59,048 nt of DNA. Origin: Salinivirgaceae bacterium. Its GTDB lineage: Bacteria; Bacteroidota; Bacteroidia; Bacteroidales; SZUA-534. The translations under genes were made by a program, and so were the position numbers. Location of the stretch: assembly GCA_027858735.1 (NCBI GenBank), contig JAQICC010000310.1:1-59048 (forward strand), read 5' to 3'. Positions 30,183 to 39,194 of the stretch are shown here, piece after piece. Each line of letters starts with the position of its first letter. The first letter of the stretch is position 1. The notes below the pieces were generated by a model. It had not been told where the DNA came from and did no database searches. It worked only from the letters and a program-made list of their open reading frames with translations.

Positions 30183-32996
30183 ATGAATAAATTGAGAAGT
30201 GTTTTAGTTCTCTTAATGGCATCATTTATACTGTTTAGCTGTACCCCAAAGGTAGAAGTTAAACAAGTTGAGAATGGAGTTGAGATGCACGGCAAAAACA
30301 TTAACGTAAAAGTTCAGTTTTACGGAGAAAAACTGGCCCGTGTAACCAAATGGAGTGCCGATGGCTCTTCTGAGAAAAAAAGTTTAATGGTACTAAGCCA
30401 TGAACTGCCAAGTATTGAAGTTAGCGTAGAAGAAACTGCTGAAACAGTAGAATTAAAAACTGCTGCTGTTGCATTGAGTATTTCAAAAACCGATGGTAAT
30501 ATCAAATACACCGAGCTTTCTGGCAAAGTTGTGTTGCAAGAGCAAGGCCAGCCATTGTTGGATCCGATTGTTTACGACGGTGACAATGGGTACACTTTAC
30601 AGCAAGATTTTAAACTTACCGACAGCGAAGGCGTATATGGTTTAGGCCAGCATCAGTACGGGTATTTTAACTATCGTGGCAAAGAGGTTAAATTGGTTCA
30701 AACCAATGTTGATGCGGTTAACCCATTTTTAATTTCAACAAACAATTATGGTATTCTTTGGGATAACTATTCAAAAACTATTTTTAAAGACGATGCTCAA
30801 GGTGCATCATTATGGTCTGATATGGGAAGTAACATTGATTACTACTTTGTATATGGTGAAAGCATGGATGCCATAATTTCAGGCTATCGTACCCTAACCG
30901 GCAAAGCTCCTATGTACGGTAAACATGCTTATGGTTACTGGCAAAGTAAAGAACACTACGATACTCAAGAAGAGATTTTAAGTGTTGCTCGAAAGTATCG
31001 TAAACTAAAAATTCCAATTGATAATATGATTCAGGATTGGGATTATTGGGATGGTTTTGATAATTGGAGCGGTATGTTTTTTGCTAAAAATTTATTCCCC
31101 GATCCGCAAGCTATGATGGATGAATTACATGAAAAAAACTTTCATGCCATTATTTCAATTTGGCCGGCATTAGGACCAAAAACTCCCATTTACAAAGAAA
31201 TGGAAGAAAATGGTCATTTAATTGATGTTGTTGGTTGGGCTGGTTTTAAATATATGGATACTTACCGACCCGGTGCAAACGCCATGTATTGGAAATACCT
31301 AAAAGGGGGCATTTATTCAAAAGGTCTTGATGGCTGGTGGATTGACTCTACTGAACCCGATGTGGTAAATGCGCTTACTAAAGAATCAACTGAGTACGAA
31401 ATGAAGAAAATGGGAAGTTGTGCAATTGGTTCATGGGCACGATATTTAAACTCATTTTCATTGGTAATGACTGACGACATCCACAAATACTGGAGAGAAG
31501 AAACATCTGAACGTAGAGCTTACATTTTAACACGCTCTTGTTTTGCCGGTCAGCAACGCAATGGCGCTACAACATGGTCGGGCGATATTGGTGCAAACTG
31601 GGATGTTTACCGAAACCAAATTTCGGCCGGTACCAACCACTGTATGTCAGGTATTCCTTACTGGACATTCGATATTGGCGCATTCGTAATAGGTGCTTAC
31701 GATGGTGTATTCTGCAATGGAGGAAAAGATCCGGCTTATCAGGAGCTTTATAACCGTATGTTCCAGTTAGGTGCATTTACTCCAATTTTCCGTTCACATG
31801 GGTCTGAAACTCCCCGTGAAATTTGGGAAATGGGTGAATTCTCCGACGCCTTACTTAAATTTGATAACCTGCGTTACCGTTTGATGCCTTATATTTATTC
31901 TTTAGCATGGAAAGTTACCAGCGAAGATTATACCTACATGCGTGGTCTTCCTATGGATTTTACTAACGATGAAAAAACGTATAACATTGACGATCAGTTT
32001 ATGTTTGGACCTGCTTTAATGGCCTGTCCGGTTACTGATTACATGTACCACACTCCTCCGCAAAAAACAGTATTGGTAGGTTCTGAATACTTTACTACCA
32101 ACAATGGACAACCAGGTTTATTGGCTAAGTATTATAAAGACACTGAATACAAAAACCTTGGCATCGAACAAATTGATCCTACCATTGATGTATTCTGGTA
32201 CACAGGGCGACCTGACTATGTTACCGATTCAATGTTCTCAATCCGATGGGAAGGAAAATTAACTCCTAAAGAAAGCGGAAAACATCAGTTCCACTTAAAA
32301 AGTTTTGATGCCAAGCGCATTATTCTTGATGGCGATACACTTCCAATTGTTTATACCAGTGTTGAACAATATACTGCTGCTATTGAATTGGAGGCAGGTA
32401 AAGCATACAGCTTTGTTGTTGAAACTGAAAACACCTCAACCGGAGCAGCCCGTATGCGCTTATTCTGGAAAGACCCTGCTGTATTTGCTAAAGAAGCTAC
32501 TAAACCAATTAGAGAAAAAACTTCAGAAGTGTACTTACCAGCAGGTACTACTTGGGTTGATTTCTGGACCGGTAAAACTTACGAAGGCGGCACAAATCAG
32601 GTTTTCAACGCTCCTAAAGATATTATGCCACTATTGGTTAAAGCAGGTTCAATAATTCCAATGGGACCATTTATTCAGTATGCAACCGAAAAACCTGCCG
32701 ACCCAATTGAATTGCGTGTTTATGCAGGTGCCGACGGTTCATTCAATCTTTACGAAGATGAAAACAATAATTACAATTACGAAAAAGGCATTTATGCAAC
32801 CATCAACTTTAAATGGAATGATGCAAAAAAAGCCTTGACTATTGAAAAACGTAAAGGTCGTTTTCCTGGTATGCTTGAAAAGCGCACCATTAATATTGTT
32901 TTGGTTAAAGAAGGTGTAGGAATCGGTGTTGATTTAGAAAAGGATATCACAAAGAAAATTAACTATAACGGTGAAGAACTAACTGTTACGTTCTAG
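30183..32996 (+). CDS. GH31 alpha-xylosidase-type lipoprotein with PA14 insert
   Basis: The ATG at 30183 gives a 937-residue lipoprotein (MNKLRSVLVLLMASFILFSC); an upstream ATG at 30156 would only add residues before the signal. The GH31 barrel has nucleophile D388 in GWWIDSTEPD and acid/base D468 in TWSGDIGANWD. A PA14 domain is inserted in the C-terminal region (about 640-765, PGLLAKYYKD through RMRLFWKDP), before the final beta domain (VYLPAGTTWVDFWTGKTYEGG). PA14 inserts occur in xyloglucan alpha-xylosidases such as Cellvibrio Xyl31A, although there the insert is N-terminal. The PA14 may extend the active site for long oligosaccharides. A hairpin follows the stop. Confidence 0.92.
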   Translation: MNKLRSVLVLLMASFILFSCTPKVEVKQVENGVEMHGKNINVKVQFYGEKLARVTKWSADGSSEKKSLMVLSHELPSIEVSVEETAETVELKTAAVALSISKTDGNIKYTELSGKVVLQEQGQPLLDPIVYDGDNGYTLQQDFKLTDSEGVYGLGQHQYGYFNYRGKEVKLVQTNVDAVNPFLISTNNYGILWDNYSKTIFKDDAQGASLWSDMGSNIDYYFVYGESMDAIISGYRTLTGKAPMYGKHAYGYWQSKEHYDTQEEILSVARKYRKLKIPIDNMIQDWDYWDGFDNWSGMFFAKNLFPDPQAMMDELHEKNFHAIISIWPALGPKTPIYKEMEENGHLIDVVGWAGFKYMDTYRPGANAMYWKYLKGGIYSKGLDGWWIDSTEPDVVNALTKESTEYEMKKMGSCAIGSWARYLNSFSLVMTDDIHKYWREETSERRAYILTRSCFAGQQRNGATTWSGDIGANWDVYRNQISAGTNHCMSGIPYWTFDIGAFVIGAYDGVFCNGGKDPAYQELYNRMFQLGAFTPIFRSHGSETPREIWEMGEFSDALLKFDNLRYRLMPYIYSLAWKVTSEDYTYMRGLPMDFTNDEKTYNIDDQFMFGPALMACPVTDYMYHTPPQKTVLVGSEYFTTNNGQPGLLAKYYKDTEYKNLGIEQIDPTIDVFWYTGRPDYVTDSMFSIRWEGKLTPKESGKHQFHLKSFDAKRIILDGDTLPIVYTSVEQYTAAIELEAGKAYSFVVETENTSTGAARMRLFWKDPAVFAKEATKPIREKTSEVYLPAGTTWVDFWTGKTYEGGTNQVFNAPKDIMPLLVKAGSIIPMGPFIQYATEKPADPIELRVYAGADGSFNLYEDENNNYNYEKGIYATINFKWNDAKKALTIEKRKGRFPGMLEKRTINIVLVKEGVGIGVDLEKDITKKINYNGEELTVTF

Positions 32997-33012
32997 TAAA
33001 TAAATTAAAGCT

Positions 33013-33113
33013 ATTTCCCCCTTTCTTCGCTTATTACATCAATTACAACATAAGTAAGAAAAATAGAAAGGGGGAATTTAGCGCTTCCAATTTACGCTAA
33101 GCTTTTAGCTTAG
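33013..33113 (+). terminator. Strong hairpin (and second small stem) after the GH31-PA14 gene
   Basis: TTCCCCCTTTCT (33015-33026) pairs perfectly with AGAAAGGGGGAA (33065-33076), with a further inner CTTAT/ATAAG pairing. A second stem, CTAAGC-tttta-GCTTAG, lies at 33097-33113. This 162-bp gap is the clearest internal break in the enzyme operon and may end one transcript or protect an mRNA 3' end. Confidence 0.55.
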
Positions 33114-33158
33114 TATATTATAAACCTGAAATTGTGTTAAACTTAAAAAGTTGAAATC

Positions 33159-35306
33159 ATGAAAATAATTATATTATTGACATCAATTATCATACTTAGT
33201 TTTTCAGCATTTAGCCAATATAAATATCCTTTTCAAAATCCTAATATGGATACTGAAGCACGAATCGATAATTTACTTTCGCTAATGACTTTAGATGAAA
33301 AAGTATCAAGCTTAAGTACCAATCCTGATGTACTCCGATTAGGTTTAAAAGGCACCGGACATGTTGAAGGCTTGCATGGTTTAACACAAGGAGGACCTGC
33401 CAAGTGGGGGCATCCTAAATTAATTTATACTACAACCTTTCCTCAATCTATTGGTCTCGCTCAAACTTGGGACACCGCAGCAATTAAAAAAGCTGCCCAA
33501 ATTGAAGCATATGAAACTCGCTACGTTTTTCAAAGTAATTACAAGCAAGGTGGATTAGTGGTTCGAGCTCCAAATGCAGATATTGGAAGAGATATTAGAT
33601 GGGGAAGAACAGAAGAATGTTATGGGGAAGATGCCTGGTTTAATGCGCAAATGGTTGTTCAATTTATAAAAGGACTACAAGGATCTGATTCAAAATATTG
33701 GATGACGGCTTCGCTTATGAAGCATTTTATGGCTAATAGCAATGAAAATAGTCGTGATAGTTCAAGCAGTAATTTTAATGAACGTTTGTTTCGTGAATAC
33801 TACTCCTACCCTTTTTATAAAGGCATAAAAGAAGGTGGCAGTAGAGCTTACATGGCATCATACAATGCATACAACGGCACACCCATGACAATTCACCCTA
33901 TGCTTAAAAAAATTACGGTTGATGAATGGGGCCAAAACGGAATAATTTGTACCGATGGCGGCGCATATAGATTACTTTATAGTGCACACCACCAGTATGC
34001 CGATATGAACTTAACAGCCGAAGCTTGTATTAAGGCCGGTATCAATCAATTTCTTGATCGTTACCGCGAAGGAGTATATGGAGCCCTTGCCAATGGCTAT
34101 TTAGATGAGAGTGATTTGGATGATGTTTTGAGAGGCGTTTATAGGGTAATGATTAAACTCGGCCAGCTTGATCCTGATGAATTGGTTCCATATAAATCAA
34201 TTGGTAAAAATAATGAACCGGAACCCTGGAATAGTGAAAAACACAAAAAATCGGTTCTGGAATTAACTAAAAAAAGCATTGTATTACTTAAGAATGAAAA
34301 TAGAACTTTACCACTTAACCAATCCAATTTAAAATCGATAGCGGTGATTGGCGAACTTGCCGATACTGTAATGCTAGACTGGTACAGCGGAACCCCACCA
34401 TATAATATAACTTTATTAGAGGCCTTAAAAACCAATTTAGGCTCCCAATGCTCTATAAAATATGAACAAAATAATAACTATAACTCTGCGGTAGAGATTG
34501 CCCAAAATGCAGATATTGCTATTGTAATGGTTGGAAACAATCCTACGTGTGGAGCAGGTTGGAAACAATGCCCAACACCTAGCGATGGTAAGGAAGCTGT
34601 TGACAGAAAATCAATAGAACTCGAACAAGAAGCATTAATACAACGCGTTTACAAAGCCAACCCAAATACTATAGTTATTTTACAAAGTAGTTTCCCGTAT
34701 GCAATAAATTGGACCAATCAAAACATTCCTGCTATTTTGCACATAACACATAATAGTCAGGAAACCGGTAATGCTCTATTCGACGTATTATTTGGTCATT
34801 ATAATCCTGCCGGAAGGTTAGTGCAAACATGGCCTACGAGTATTGATCATTTGCCACCTATGTTAGATTACGACATTACCAAAGGCAGAACTTATATGTA
34901 CAGCACGCATAAACCTTTATATGAATTTGGGTTTGGATTAAGCTACAGTACTTTTACCTACAATAACCTAAAAGTAAACAAACTAAAGGCCCAACCAGGC
35001 GAAATTATTACTGTTACAGTCGATGTTAAAAATAATGGCTCAATAGATGGCGATGAAGTAGTTCAGCTTTATGTATCACATCTGTCATCGAGTGTAGAAA
35101 GGCCTATTAAGGAATTAAAAGCATTCAACCGCATTAACATTAAACAAGGTAAAAAAGTAAGTGTGAAATTAAACCTAAACACCAGTGAATTGGCCTATTG
35201 GGATTCTACCGCTAAAAAATTCATTGTTGAAAAAGGTGAAATAAAGCTTCTGATCGGTTCATCGTCAGAAGATATTCAGCAGACAACAACCATATTTATA
35301 GAATAG
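33159..35306 (+). CDS. GH3 beta-glucosidase/beta-xylosidase
   Basis: This 715-residue secreted enzyme (signal ending AFSQ) is a full-length GH3. It has the TIM-like domain (ARIDNLLSLMTLDEKV, GRDIRWGRTEECYGED, LMKHFMANS), the alpha/beta sandwich (KSIVLLKNENRTLPL, PSDGKEAVDRKS-like stretch) and a C-terminal fibronectin III-like domain (YEFGFGLSYSTFTY). The predicted nucleophile is D266 in GIICTDGGAY, where most GH3 enzymes read SD rather than TD. In a xyloglucan locus GH3 trims backbone glucose after xylose removal. The RWGRTEE-type sequence is also common in xylosidases, so the sugar is not settled. Confidence 0.9.
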   Translation: MKIIILLTSIIILSFSAFSQYKYPFQNPNMDTEARIDNLLSLMTLDEKVSSLSTNPDVLRLGLKGTGHVEGLHGLTQGGPAKWGHPKLIYTTTFPQSIGLAQTWDTAAIKKAAQIEAYETRYVFQSNYKQGGLVVRAPNADIGRDIRWGRTEECYGEDAWFNAQMVVQFIKGLQGSDSKYWMTASLMKHFMANSNENSRDSSSSNFNERLFREYYSYPFYKGIKEGGSRAYMASYNAYNGTPMTIHPMLKKITVDEWGQNGIICTDGGAYRLLYSAHHQYADMNLTAEACIKAGINQFLDRYREGVYGALANGYLDESDLDDVLRGVYRVMIKLGQLDPDELVPYKSIGKNNEPEPWNSEKHKKSVLELTKKSIVLLKNENRTLPLNQSNLKSIAVIGELADTVMLDWYSGTPPYNITLLEALKTNLGSQCSIKYEQNNNYNSAVEIAQNADIAIVMVGNNPTCGAGWKQCPTPSDGKEAVDRKSIELEQEALIQRVYKANPNTIVILQSSFPYAINWTNQNIPAILHITHNSQETGNALFDVLFGHYNPAGRLVQTWPTSIDHLPPMLDYDITKGRTYMYSTHKPLYEFGFGLSYSTFTYNNLKVNKLKAQPGEIITVTVDVKNNGSIDGDEVVQLYVSHLSSSVERPIKELKAFNRINIKQGKKVSVKLNLNTSELAYWDSTAKKFIVEKGEIKLLIGSSSEDIQQTTTIFIE

Positions 35307-35329
35307 TAAACAACCTAATATTATCAAAT

Positions 35330-37318
35330 ATGAAAAAACTTTATACGTCTACCATCATCGCCAGTTTGCTTAGTTTTCTAATACTTTGCTCATGCACATC
35401 GAACAAACGGCCACTTACTACTGCTCAAATATTTGGAGATCAAATGGTTTTACAAGCCAATAAACCCATAAATATTTGGGGAACTTTCACTCCCAATGCC
35501 ACCATTACTGTGCTATTCCGTTCTCAATCGCTTAGCATCAAAGCCGATAAAAATGGCAAATGGAAGGCCTCTTTACAACCTGAAAATTATGGCACCGATG
35601 AACGTTTAATCATAAAAACTAAAACTGACACCCTAATATTTAATGATATTTCCGTGGGTGAAGTGTGGCTATGTTCTGGCCAATCGAATATGGAAATGCC
35701 CGTAATTAGCAATTGGGCTCAGGTAAACAATTCTCAAGATGAAGTTTCCAATGCCGATTATCCCGAAATCAGGCTATTTACAGTTGAGAAAAATATTTCA
35801 TTTAGTCCTATCAATACAATCGTAACGAAAGGGTGGCAAGCTTGCGATAGCAATTCGGTAAAATCGTTTTCAGCAAGCGCATACTTCTTTGGTCGTGAGT
35901 TGTATCAGAACCTTAAAGTACCCATTGGGCTAATTCACAGTTCGTGGGGCGGCACTGTTGCCGAAGCTTGGACTAGTGAAGCTGCTTTATTGAATCTTGA
36001 TGATTTTGCCGAAACTGCTAACTATATTAATAGTCTAACTGCATCAAAAGACTCACTGGCAAAAAAGTATTCAATAGATTCTGCTCAAATGATGAAAGAG
36101 ATCAGAATTGCTGACATAGGTTACGATGAAGAAAAAGCACTTTATGCAGCGGTAGATATTAATGATTCAGATTGGATGCCAATTAACTTGCCAAAAATGT
36201 GGGAAGAAACAGATTTGGGCGTTTATGATGGTTCAGGATGGTTTAGAAAAACCGTTGAAATTTCAGAAGCAATGGCAAAAAGTGAATTAACACTTTGCTA
36301 TGGTTCTGTTGACGATTCAGATGAGGCTTGGGTAAATGGCATAAAAGTTGGCGAAGAACAGGCTTGGGGCGTCCTGCGCAAATATCCGATACCTGAAGGT
36401 GTTGTAAAACAAGGTAAAAATCAAATTACAATACGTGTTTACGACTATGGTGGCGGTGGTGGTTTTATGAACGAAGCTAAAGATTATATGATAAAATCAA
36501 GTACCGGAAAAAGCATTTCAATAGCAAAAGGTTGGGTAGTAAAAAAAGGATTTGATTTTCAAAATATTGAAACCCATCCTGTTTCTGCTACAGATCCAAA
36601 CCAAACTACGGTTCTTTATAATGCAATGATAAACCCCTTAATTCCTTACTCTATTCAAGGTGCAATTTGGTATCAGGGCGAAAGCAATTCAGGTCGTGCT
36701 CATCAGTACCGTACATTATTTAAAACCATGGTTACTGATTGGCGTAAGCAATTTGAACAAGGTGATTTTCCATTTTATTTTGTACAATTGGCAAATTACT
36801 TACCTCGTAATACAGAACCTACCGAAGATGCGTGGGCTGAATTGCGCGAGGCACAAACCATGGCCTTGGAATTACCCAATACCGGTATGGCTGTAACTAT
36901 TGATATTGGCAATGCACTTGATATTCATCCGGGTAACAAGCAAGATGTGGGTAAACGGCTTGCTTTGAATGCGCTGGCAAAAACCTACAAGCAAAACATT
37001 GCTTATATGGGACCTTTATATAAGAGCTACAAAATAAAAGCGAATTCCATTGAAGTAGCCTTTCAATTCAATGAAGGCCTCTCCATTGCGAATGGCTCCA
37101 TACTTAAAGGATTTAGTATTTCGGGTAGCGACTCCGTATTTATTTGGGCTGACGCGATAATAGAAGGGAATAAAGTCAATGTTTCGCATCCTACTATTGA
37201 AAATCCAATAGCTGTTCGTTACGCCTGGTCTTCAAATCCGGATTGTAATCTAAGCAATGCAACAGGCTTACCAGCTTCACCTTTCAGAACCGATAATTGG
37301 AAAGGTATTACGGAATAA
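35330..37318 (+). CDS. Sialate O-acetylesterase-type SGNH carbohydrate esterase, lipoprotein
   Basis: This 662-residue lipoprotein (signal ending ILCSC) should deacetylate glycans. SGNH blocks are split around an inserted beta-sandwich: S119 in WLCSGQSNMEMP, GLIHSSWGGTVAEAW, IWYQGESNSGR, and D531/H533 in DIHPGNKQDVGKRLA. Between about residues 270 and 400 lies a galactose-binding-like jelly-roll insert (WFRKTVEISE, DSDEAWVNGIKVG, ITIRVYDYGGGGGF), as seen in related plant-glycan acetylesterases. The family name refers to sialic acid, but in plant-cell-wall PULs homologues remove acetyl groups from hemicellulose. Acetylated xyloglucan galactose is a likely substrate here. Confidence 0.88.
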   Translation: MKKLYTSTIIASLLSFLILCSCTSNKRPLTTAQIFGDQMVLQANKPINIWGTFTPNATITVLFRSQSLSIKADKNGKWKASLQPENYGTDERLIIKTKTDTLIFNDISVGEVWLCSGQSNMEMPVISNWAQVNNSQDEVSNADYPEIRLFTVEKNISFSPINTIVTKGWQACDSNSVKSFSASAYFFGRELYQNLKVPIGLIHSSWGGTVAEAWTSEAALLNLDDFAETANYINSLTASKDSLAKKYSIDSAQMMKEIRIADIGYDEEKALYAAVDINDSDWMPINLPKMWEETDLGVYDGSGWFRKTVEISEAMAKSELTLCYGSVDDSDEAWVNGIKVGEEQAWGVLRKYPIPEGVVKQGKNQITIRVYDYGGGGGFMNEAKDYMIKSSTGKSISIAKGWVVKKGFDFQNIETHPVSATDPNQTTVLYNAMINPLIPYSIQGAIWYQGESNSGRAHQYRTLFKTMVTDWRKQFEQGDFPFYFVQLANYLPRNTEPTEDAWAELREAQTMALELPNTGMAVTIDIGNALDIHPGNKQDVGKRLALNALAKTYKQNIAYMGPLYKSYKIKANSIEVAFQFNEGLSIANGSILKGFSISGSDSVFIWADAIIEGNKVNVSHPTIENPIAVRYAWSSNPDCNLSNATGLPASPFRTDNWKGITE

Positions 37319-37323
37319 TACCA

Positions 37324-37537
37324 CTATGGACTGAAAGCACCATAGGTTTAAGCTACGAATGAAATTCGTTTATATTTTAACAAGATGTTAGATTTTAGAT
37401 GTTAGATGTTACATTGAAAATTATTATTTTTTCTAATATCTAATATCACATATTTTTTTTAGAAGCTAAAGCGAGATGTAATGAAGTACATACCTGCCGG
37501 CAAAGGCAGAATTTTAACTACTAATGAGACCAATAAA
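37324..37537. repeat. Intergenic repeat cluster before the GH5 gene
   Basis: This 264-bp gap has no gene. It contains three stems or repeats. CTATGG-(10 nt)-CCATAG lies at 37324-37345. The palindrome ACGAAT-gaa-ATTCGT lies at 37355-37369, and its 16-mer CGAATGAAATTCGTTT recurs at 48236-48251. A 44-bp unit at 37494-37537, starting CTGCCGGCAAAGGCAG, recurs at 53460-53503 with three differences. Short TTAGAT/GATGTTAGAT words are repeated between them. Confidence 0.7.
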
Positions 37538-37582
37538 TAATTATAGATCAATTATTTTACAAATTAAAAAATAAGTATTGTT

Positions 37583-39094
37583 ATGAAAAATATTTACAAA
37601 ATCTTTGGTTATTCTTTTTTAATTATTGCTTACATATCTGTATATGGATGCAATAAAGAAGAAGGTAGTGATGAGGAAGAAGGTGGTGTTAAGGAACCTA
37701 TTGAGACATTTTACCTAACTGTTAATCCTGAAAGAATCGTGTTTCAACAAGAAAGCGATTCAGCCAGTATTACTATAGATACCGACGCACCTACATGGAA
37801 TTTAACCACAGATGCAGACTGGTTACAACTTAGCCAAACAGATGGGATCACTGGTACAAGCGCCGTTAATATAAGAGTTGCGGAATACGCAGGAACAAAT
37901 ACGCGTTCAACAAGCATAACAATAACTGCCGACGAAGCAGACACTATTAAGGTAACAATAACCCAAAACGGAGGTTTGTATCCAAGTTATAATTTAACTC
38001 CTAAGGAACCAGATGCATCAGGCATGAGCAATAGTGCAGAAGAGTTAGCGGCTAAAATACAATTGGGTTGGAACATAGGAAACTCATTGGAGGCTACTGG
38101 TGGTGAAACATCCTGGGGCAATCCTAAAATTACTAAAAATTTGATCGATTTGGTGAAGCAAAATGGTTTTAATGCCATTCGTATTCCTTGTGCATGGGAT
38201 GGATATATGGCAAATTCGGAAACCGCCGAGCTTAAAACCGATTGGCTAAACAGAGCTAAAGAGGTTGTACAATATTGTGTTGATAACGATATGTACGTAC
38301 TATTGAATATCCACTGGGATGGCGGTTGGCTTGAAAACAATTGCACTGCCGACAAACAGGAAGAAAACAATGCAAAACAAAAAGCTTTCTGGCAACAAAT
38401 AGCTACTCACATGCGCGATTTCGATGAGCATTTACTTTTTGCAAGCGCTAACGAACCCAATGTTGATGATGCCAATCAAATGCTTGTTTTAAATTCTTAT
38501 CATCAAACTTTTATTGATGCAGTTCGTTCAACAGGCGGAAAAAACAGCTACCGCACACTTGTAGTTCAGGGCCCATCAACCGATATTGATAAAACAAATA
38601 ATTTAATGAGGACTTTGCCAACTGATGAAATTGCAAATAGATTAATGGCTGAAATTCACTTTTATACTCCTTGGAATTTTTGTGGATTGGATAAAGATGA
38701 AAGTTGGGGTAGTATGTTTTATTATTGGGGTGAAGGTTATCACTCAACAACAGATACCGATCATAATGCAAATTGGGGCGAGGAAGATGCTGTAGATGCT
38801 CTATTTAAGAAAATGAAGAATCAGTTTATTGATAAAGGCATTCCTGTTATAATGGGCGAATATGGTGCAATCCGTCGTTCTGATTTAACTGGTGATGCCT
38901 TAACGGACCATTTAGCTTCAAGAGCTTACTATTTAAAGTACGTAACAAAACAAGCAAAAACCAATGGCTTACTTCCTTTTTATTGGGACAATGGTGGAAC
39001 AGGTAATAATTCATTTGGAATTTTTGACAGAAATACAAACACAGTATTTGATCAGCAAGCTTTAGATGCTTTAGTTGAAGGGGCTACGGAGTAA
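37583..39094 (+). CDS. BACON-GH5 endo-beta-1,4-glucanase, probable endo-xyloglucanase, surface lipoprotein
   Basis: This 503-residue lipoprotein (Cys at residue 23 in VYGC) is the key endo-acting enzyme of the locus. The Cys is followed by the acidic stretch NKEEGSDEEEGG, which resembles the Bacteroidota lipoprotein export signal and suggests surface exposure. A BACON domain occupies about residues 42-135 (PTWNLTTDADWLQLSQTDG). The GH5 barrel follows, resembling subfamily 4 (AAKIQLGWNIGNSLEATGGETSWGNP, FNAIRIPCAWDGY), with acid/base E291 in FASANEPNV and nucleophile E426 in IPVIMGEYGAI. This BACON-GH5 layout matches BoGH5A of B. ovatus. It is the strongest evidence that the locus targets xyloglucan. 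Confidence 0.92.
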   Translation: MKNIYKIFGYSFLIIAYISVYGCNKEEGSDEEEGGVKEPIETFYLTVNPERIVFQQESDSASITIDTDAPTWNLTTDADWLQLSQTDGITGTSAVNIRVAEYAGTNTRSTSITITADEADTIKVTITQNGGLYPSYNLTPKEPDASGMSNSAEELAAKIQLGWNIGNSLEATGGETSWGNPKITKNLIDLVKQNGFNAIRIPCAWDGYMANSETAELKTDWLNRAKEVVQYCVDNDMYVLLNIHWDGGWLENNCTADKQEENNAKQKAFWQQIATHMRDFDEHLLFASANEPNVDDANQMLVLNSYHQTFIDAVRSTGGKNSYRTLVVQGPSTDIDKTNNLMRTLPTDEIANRLMAEIHFYTPWNFCGLDKDESWGSMFYYWGEGYHSTTDTDHNANWGEEDAVDALFKKMKNQFIDKGIPVIMGEYGAIRRSDLTGDALTDHLASRAYYLKYVTKQAKTNGLLPFYWDNGGTGNNSFGIFDRNTNTVFDQQALDALVEGATE

Positions 39095-39194
39095 TTATAA
39101 GAACAGTAGATTCGAGAATATGATATTTCCTTTTTAAGTCCGTTTAAACGACAATTTAGGTTATTGATAATTAAACTATTAAAATTATTTTTAT

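Noticed and set aside
37381..37460. Short TTAGAT/GATGTTAGAT words as a possible CRISPR or tandem array
   Set aside because: Units are short, irregular and without spacers of constant length.
37987..38370. Antisense open frame of 127 codons inside the GH5 gene
   Set aside because: Opposite strand of a coding region with clear catalytic motifs; typical shadow frame.
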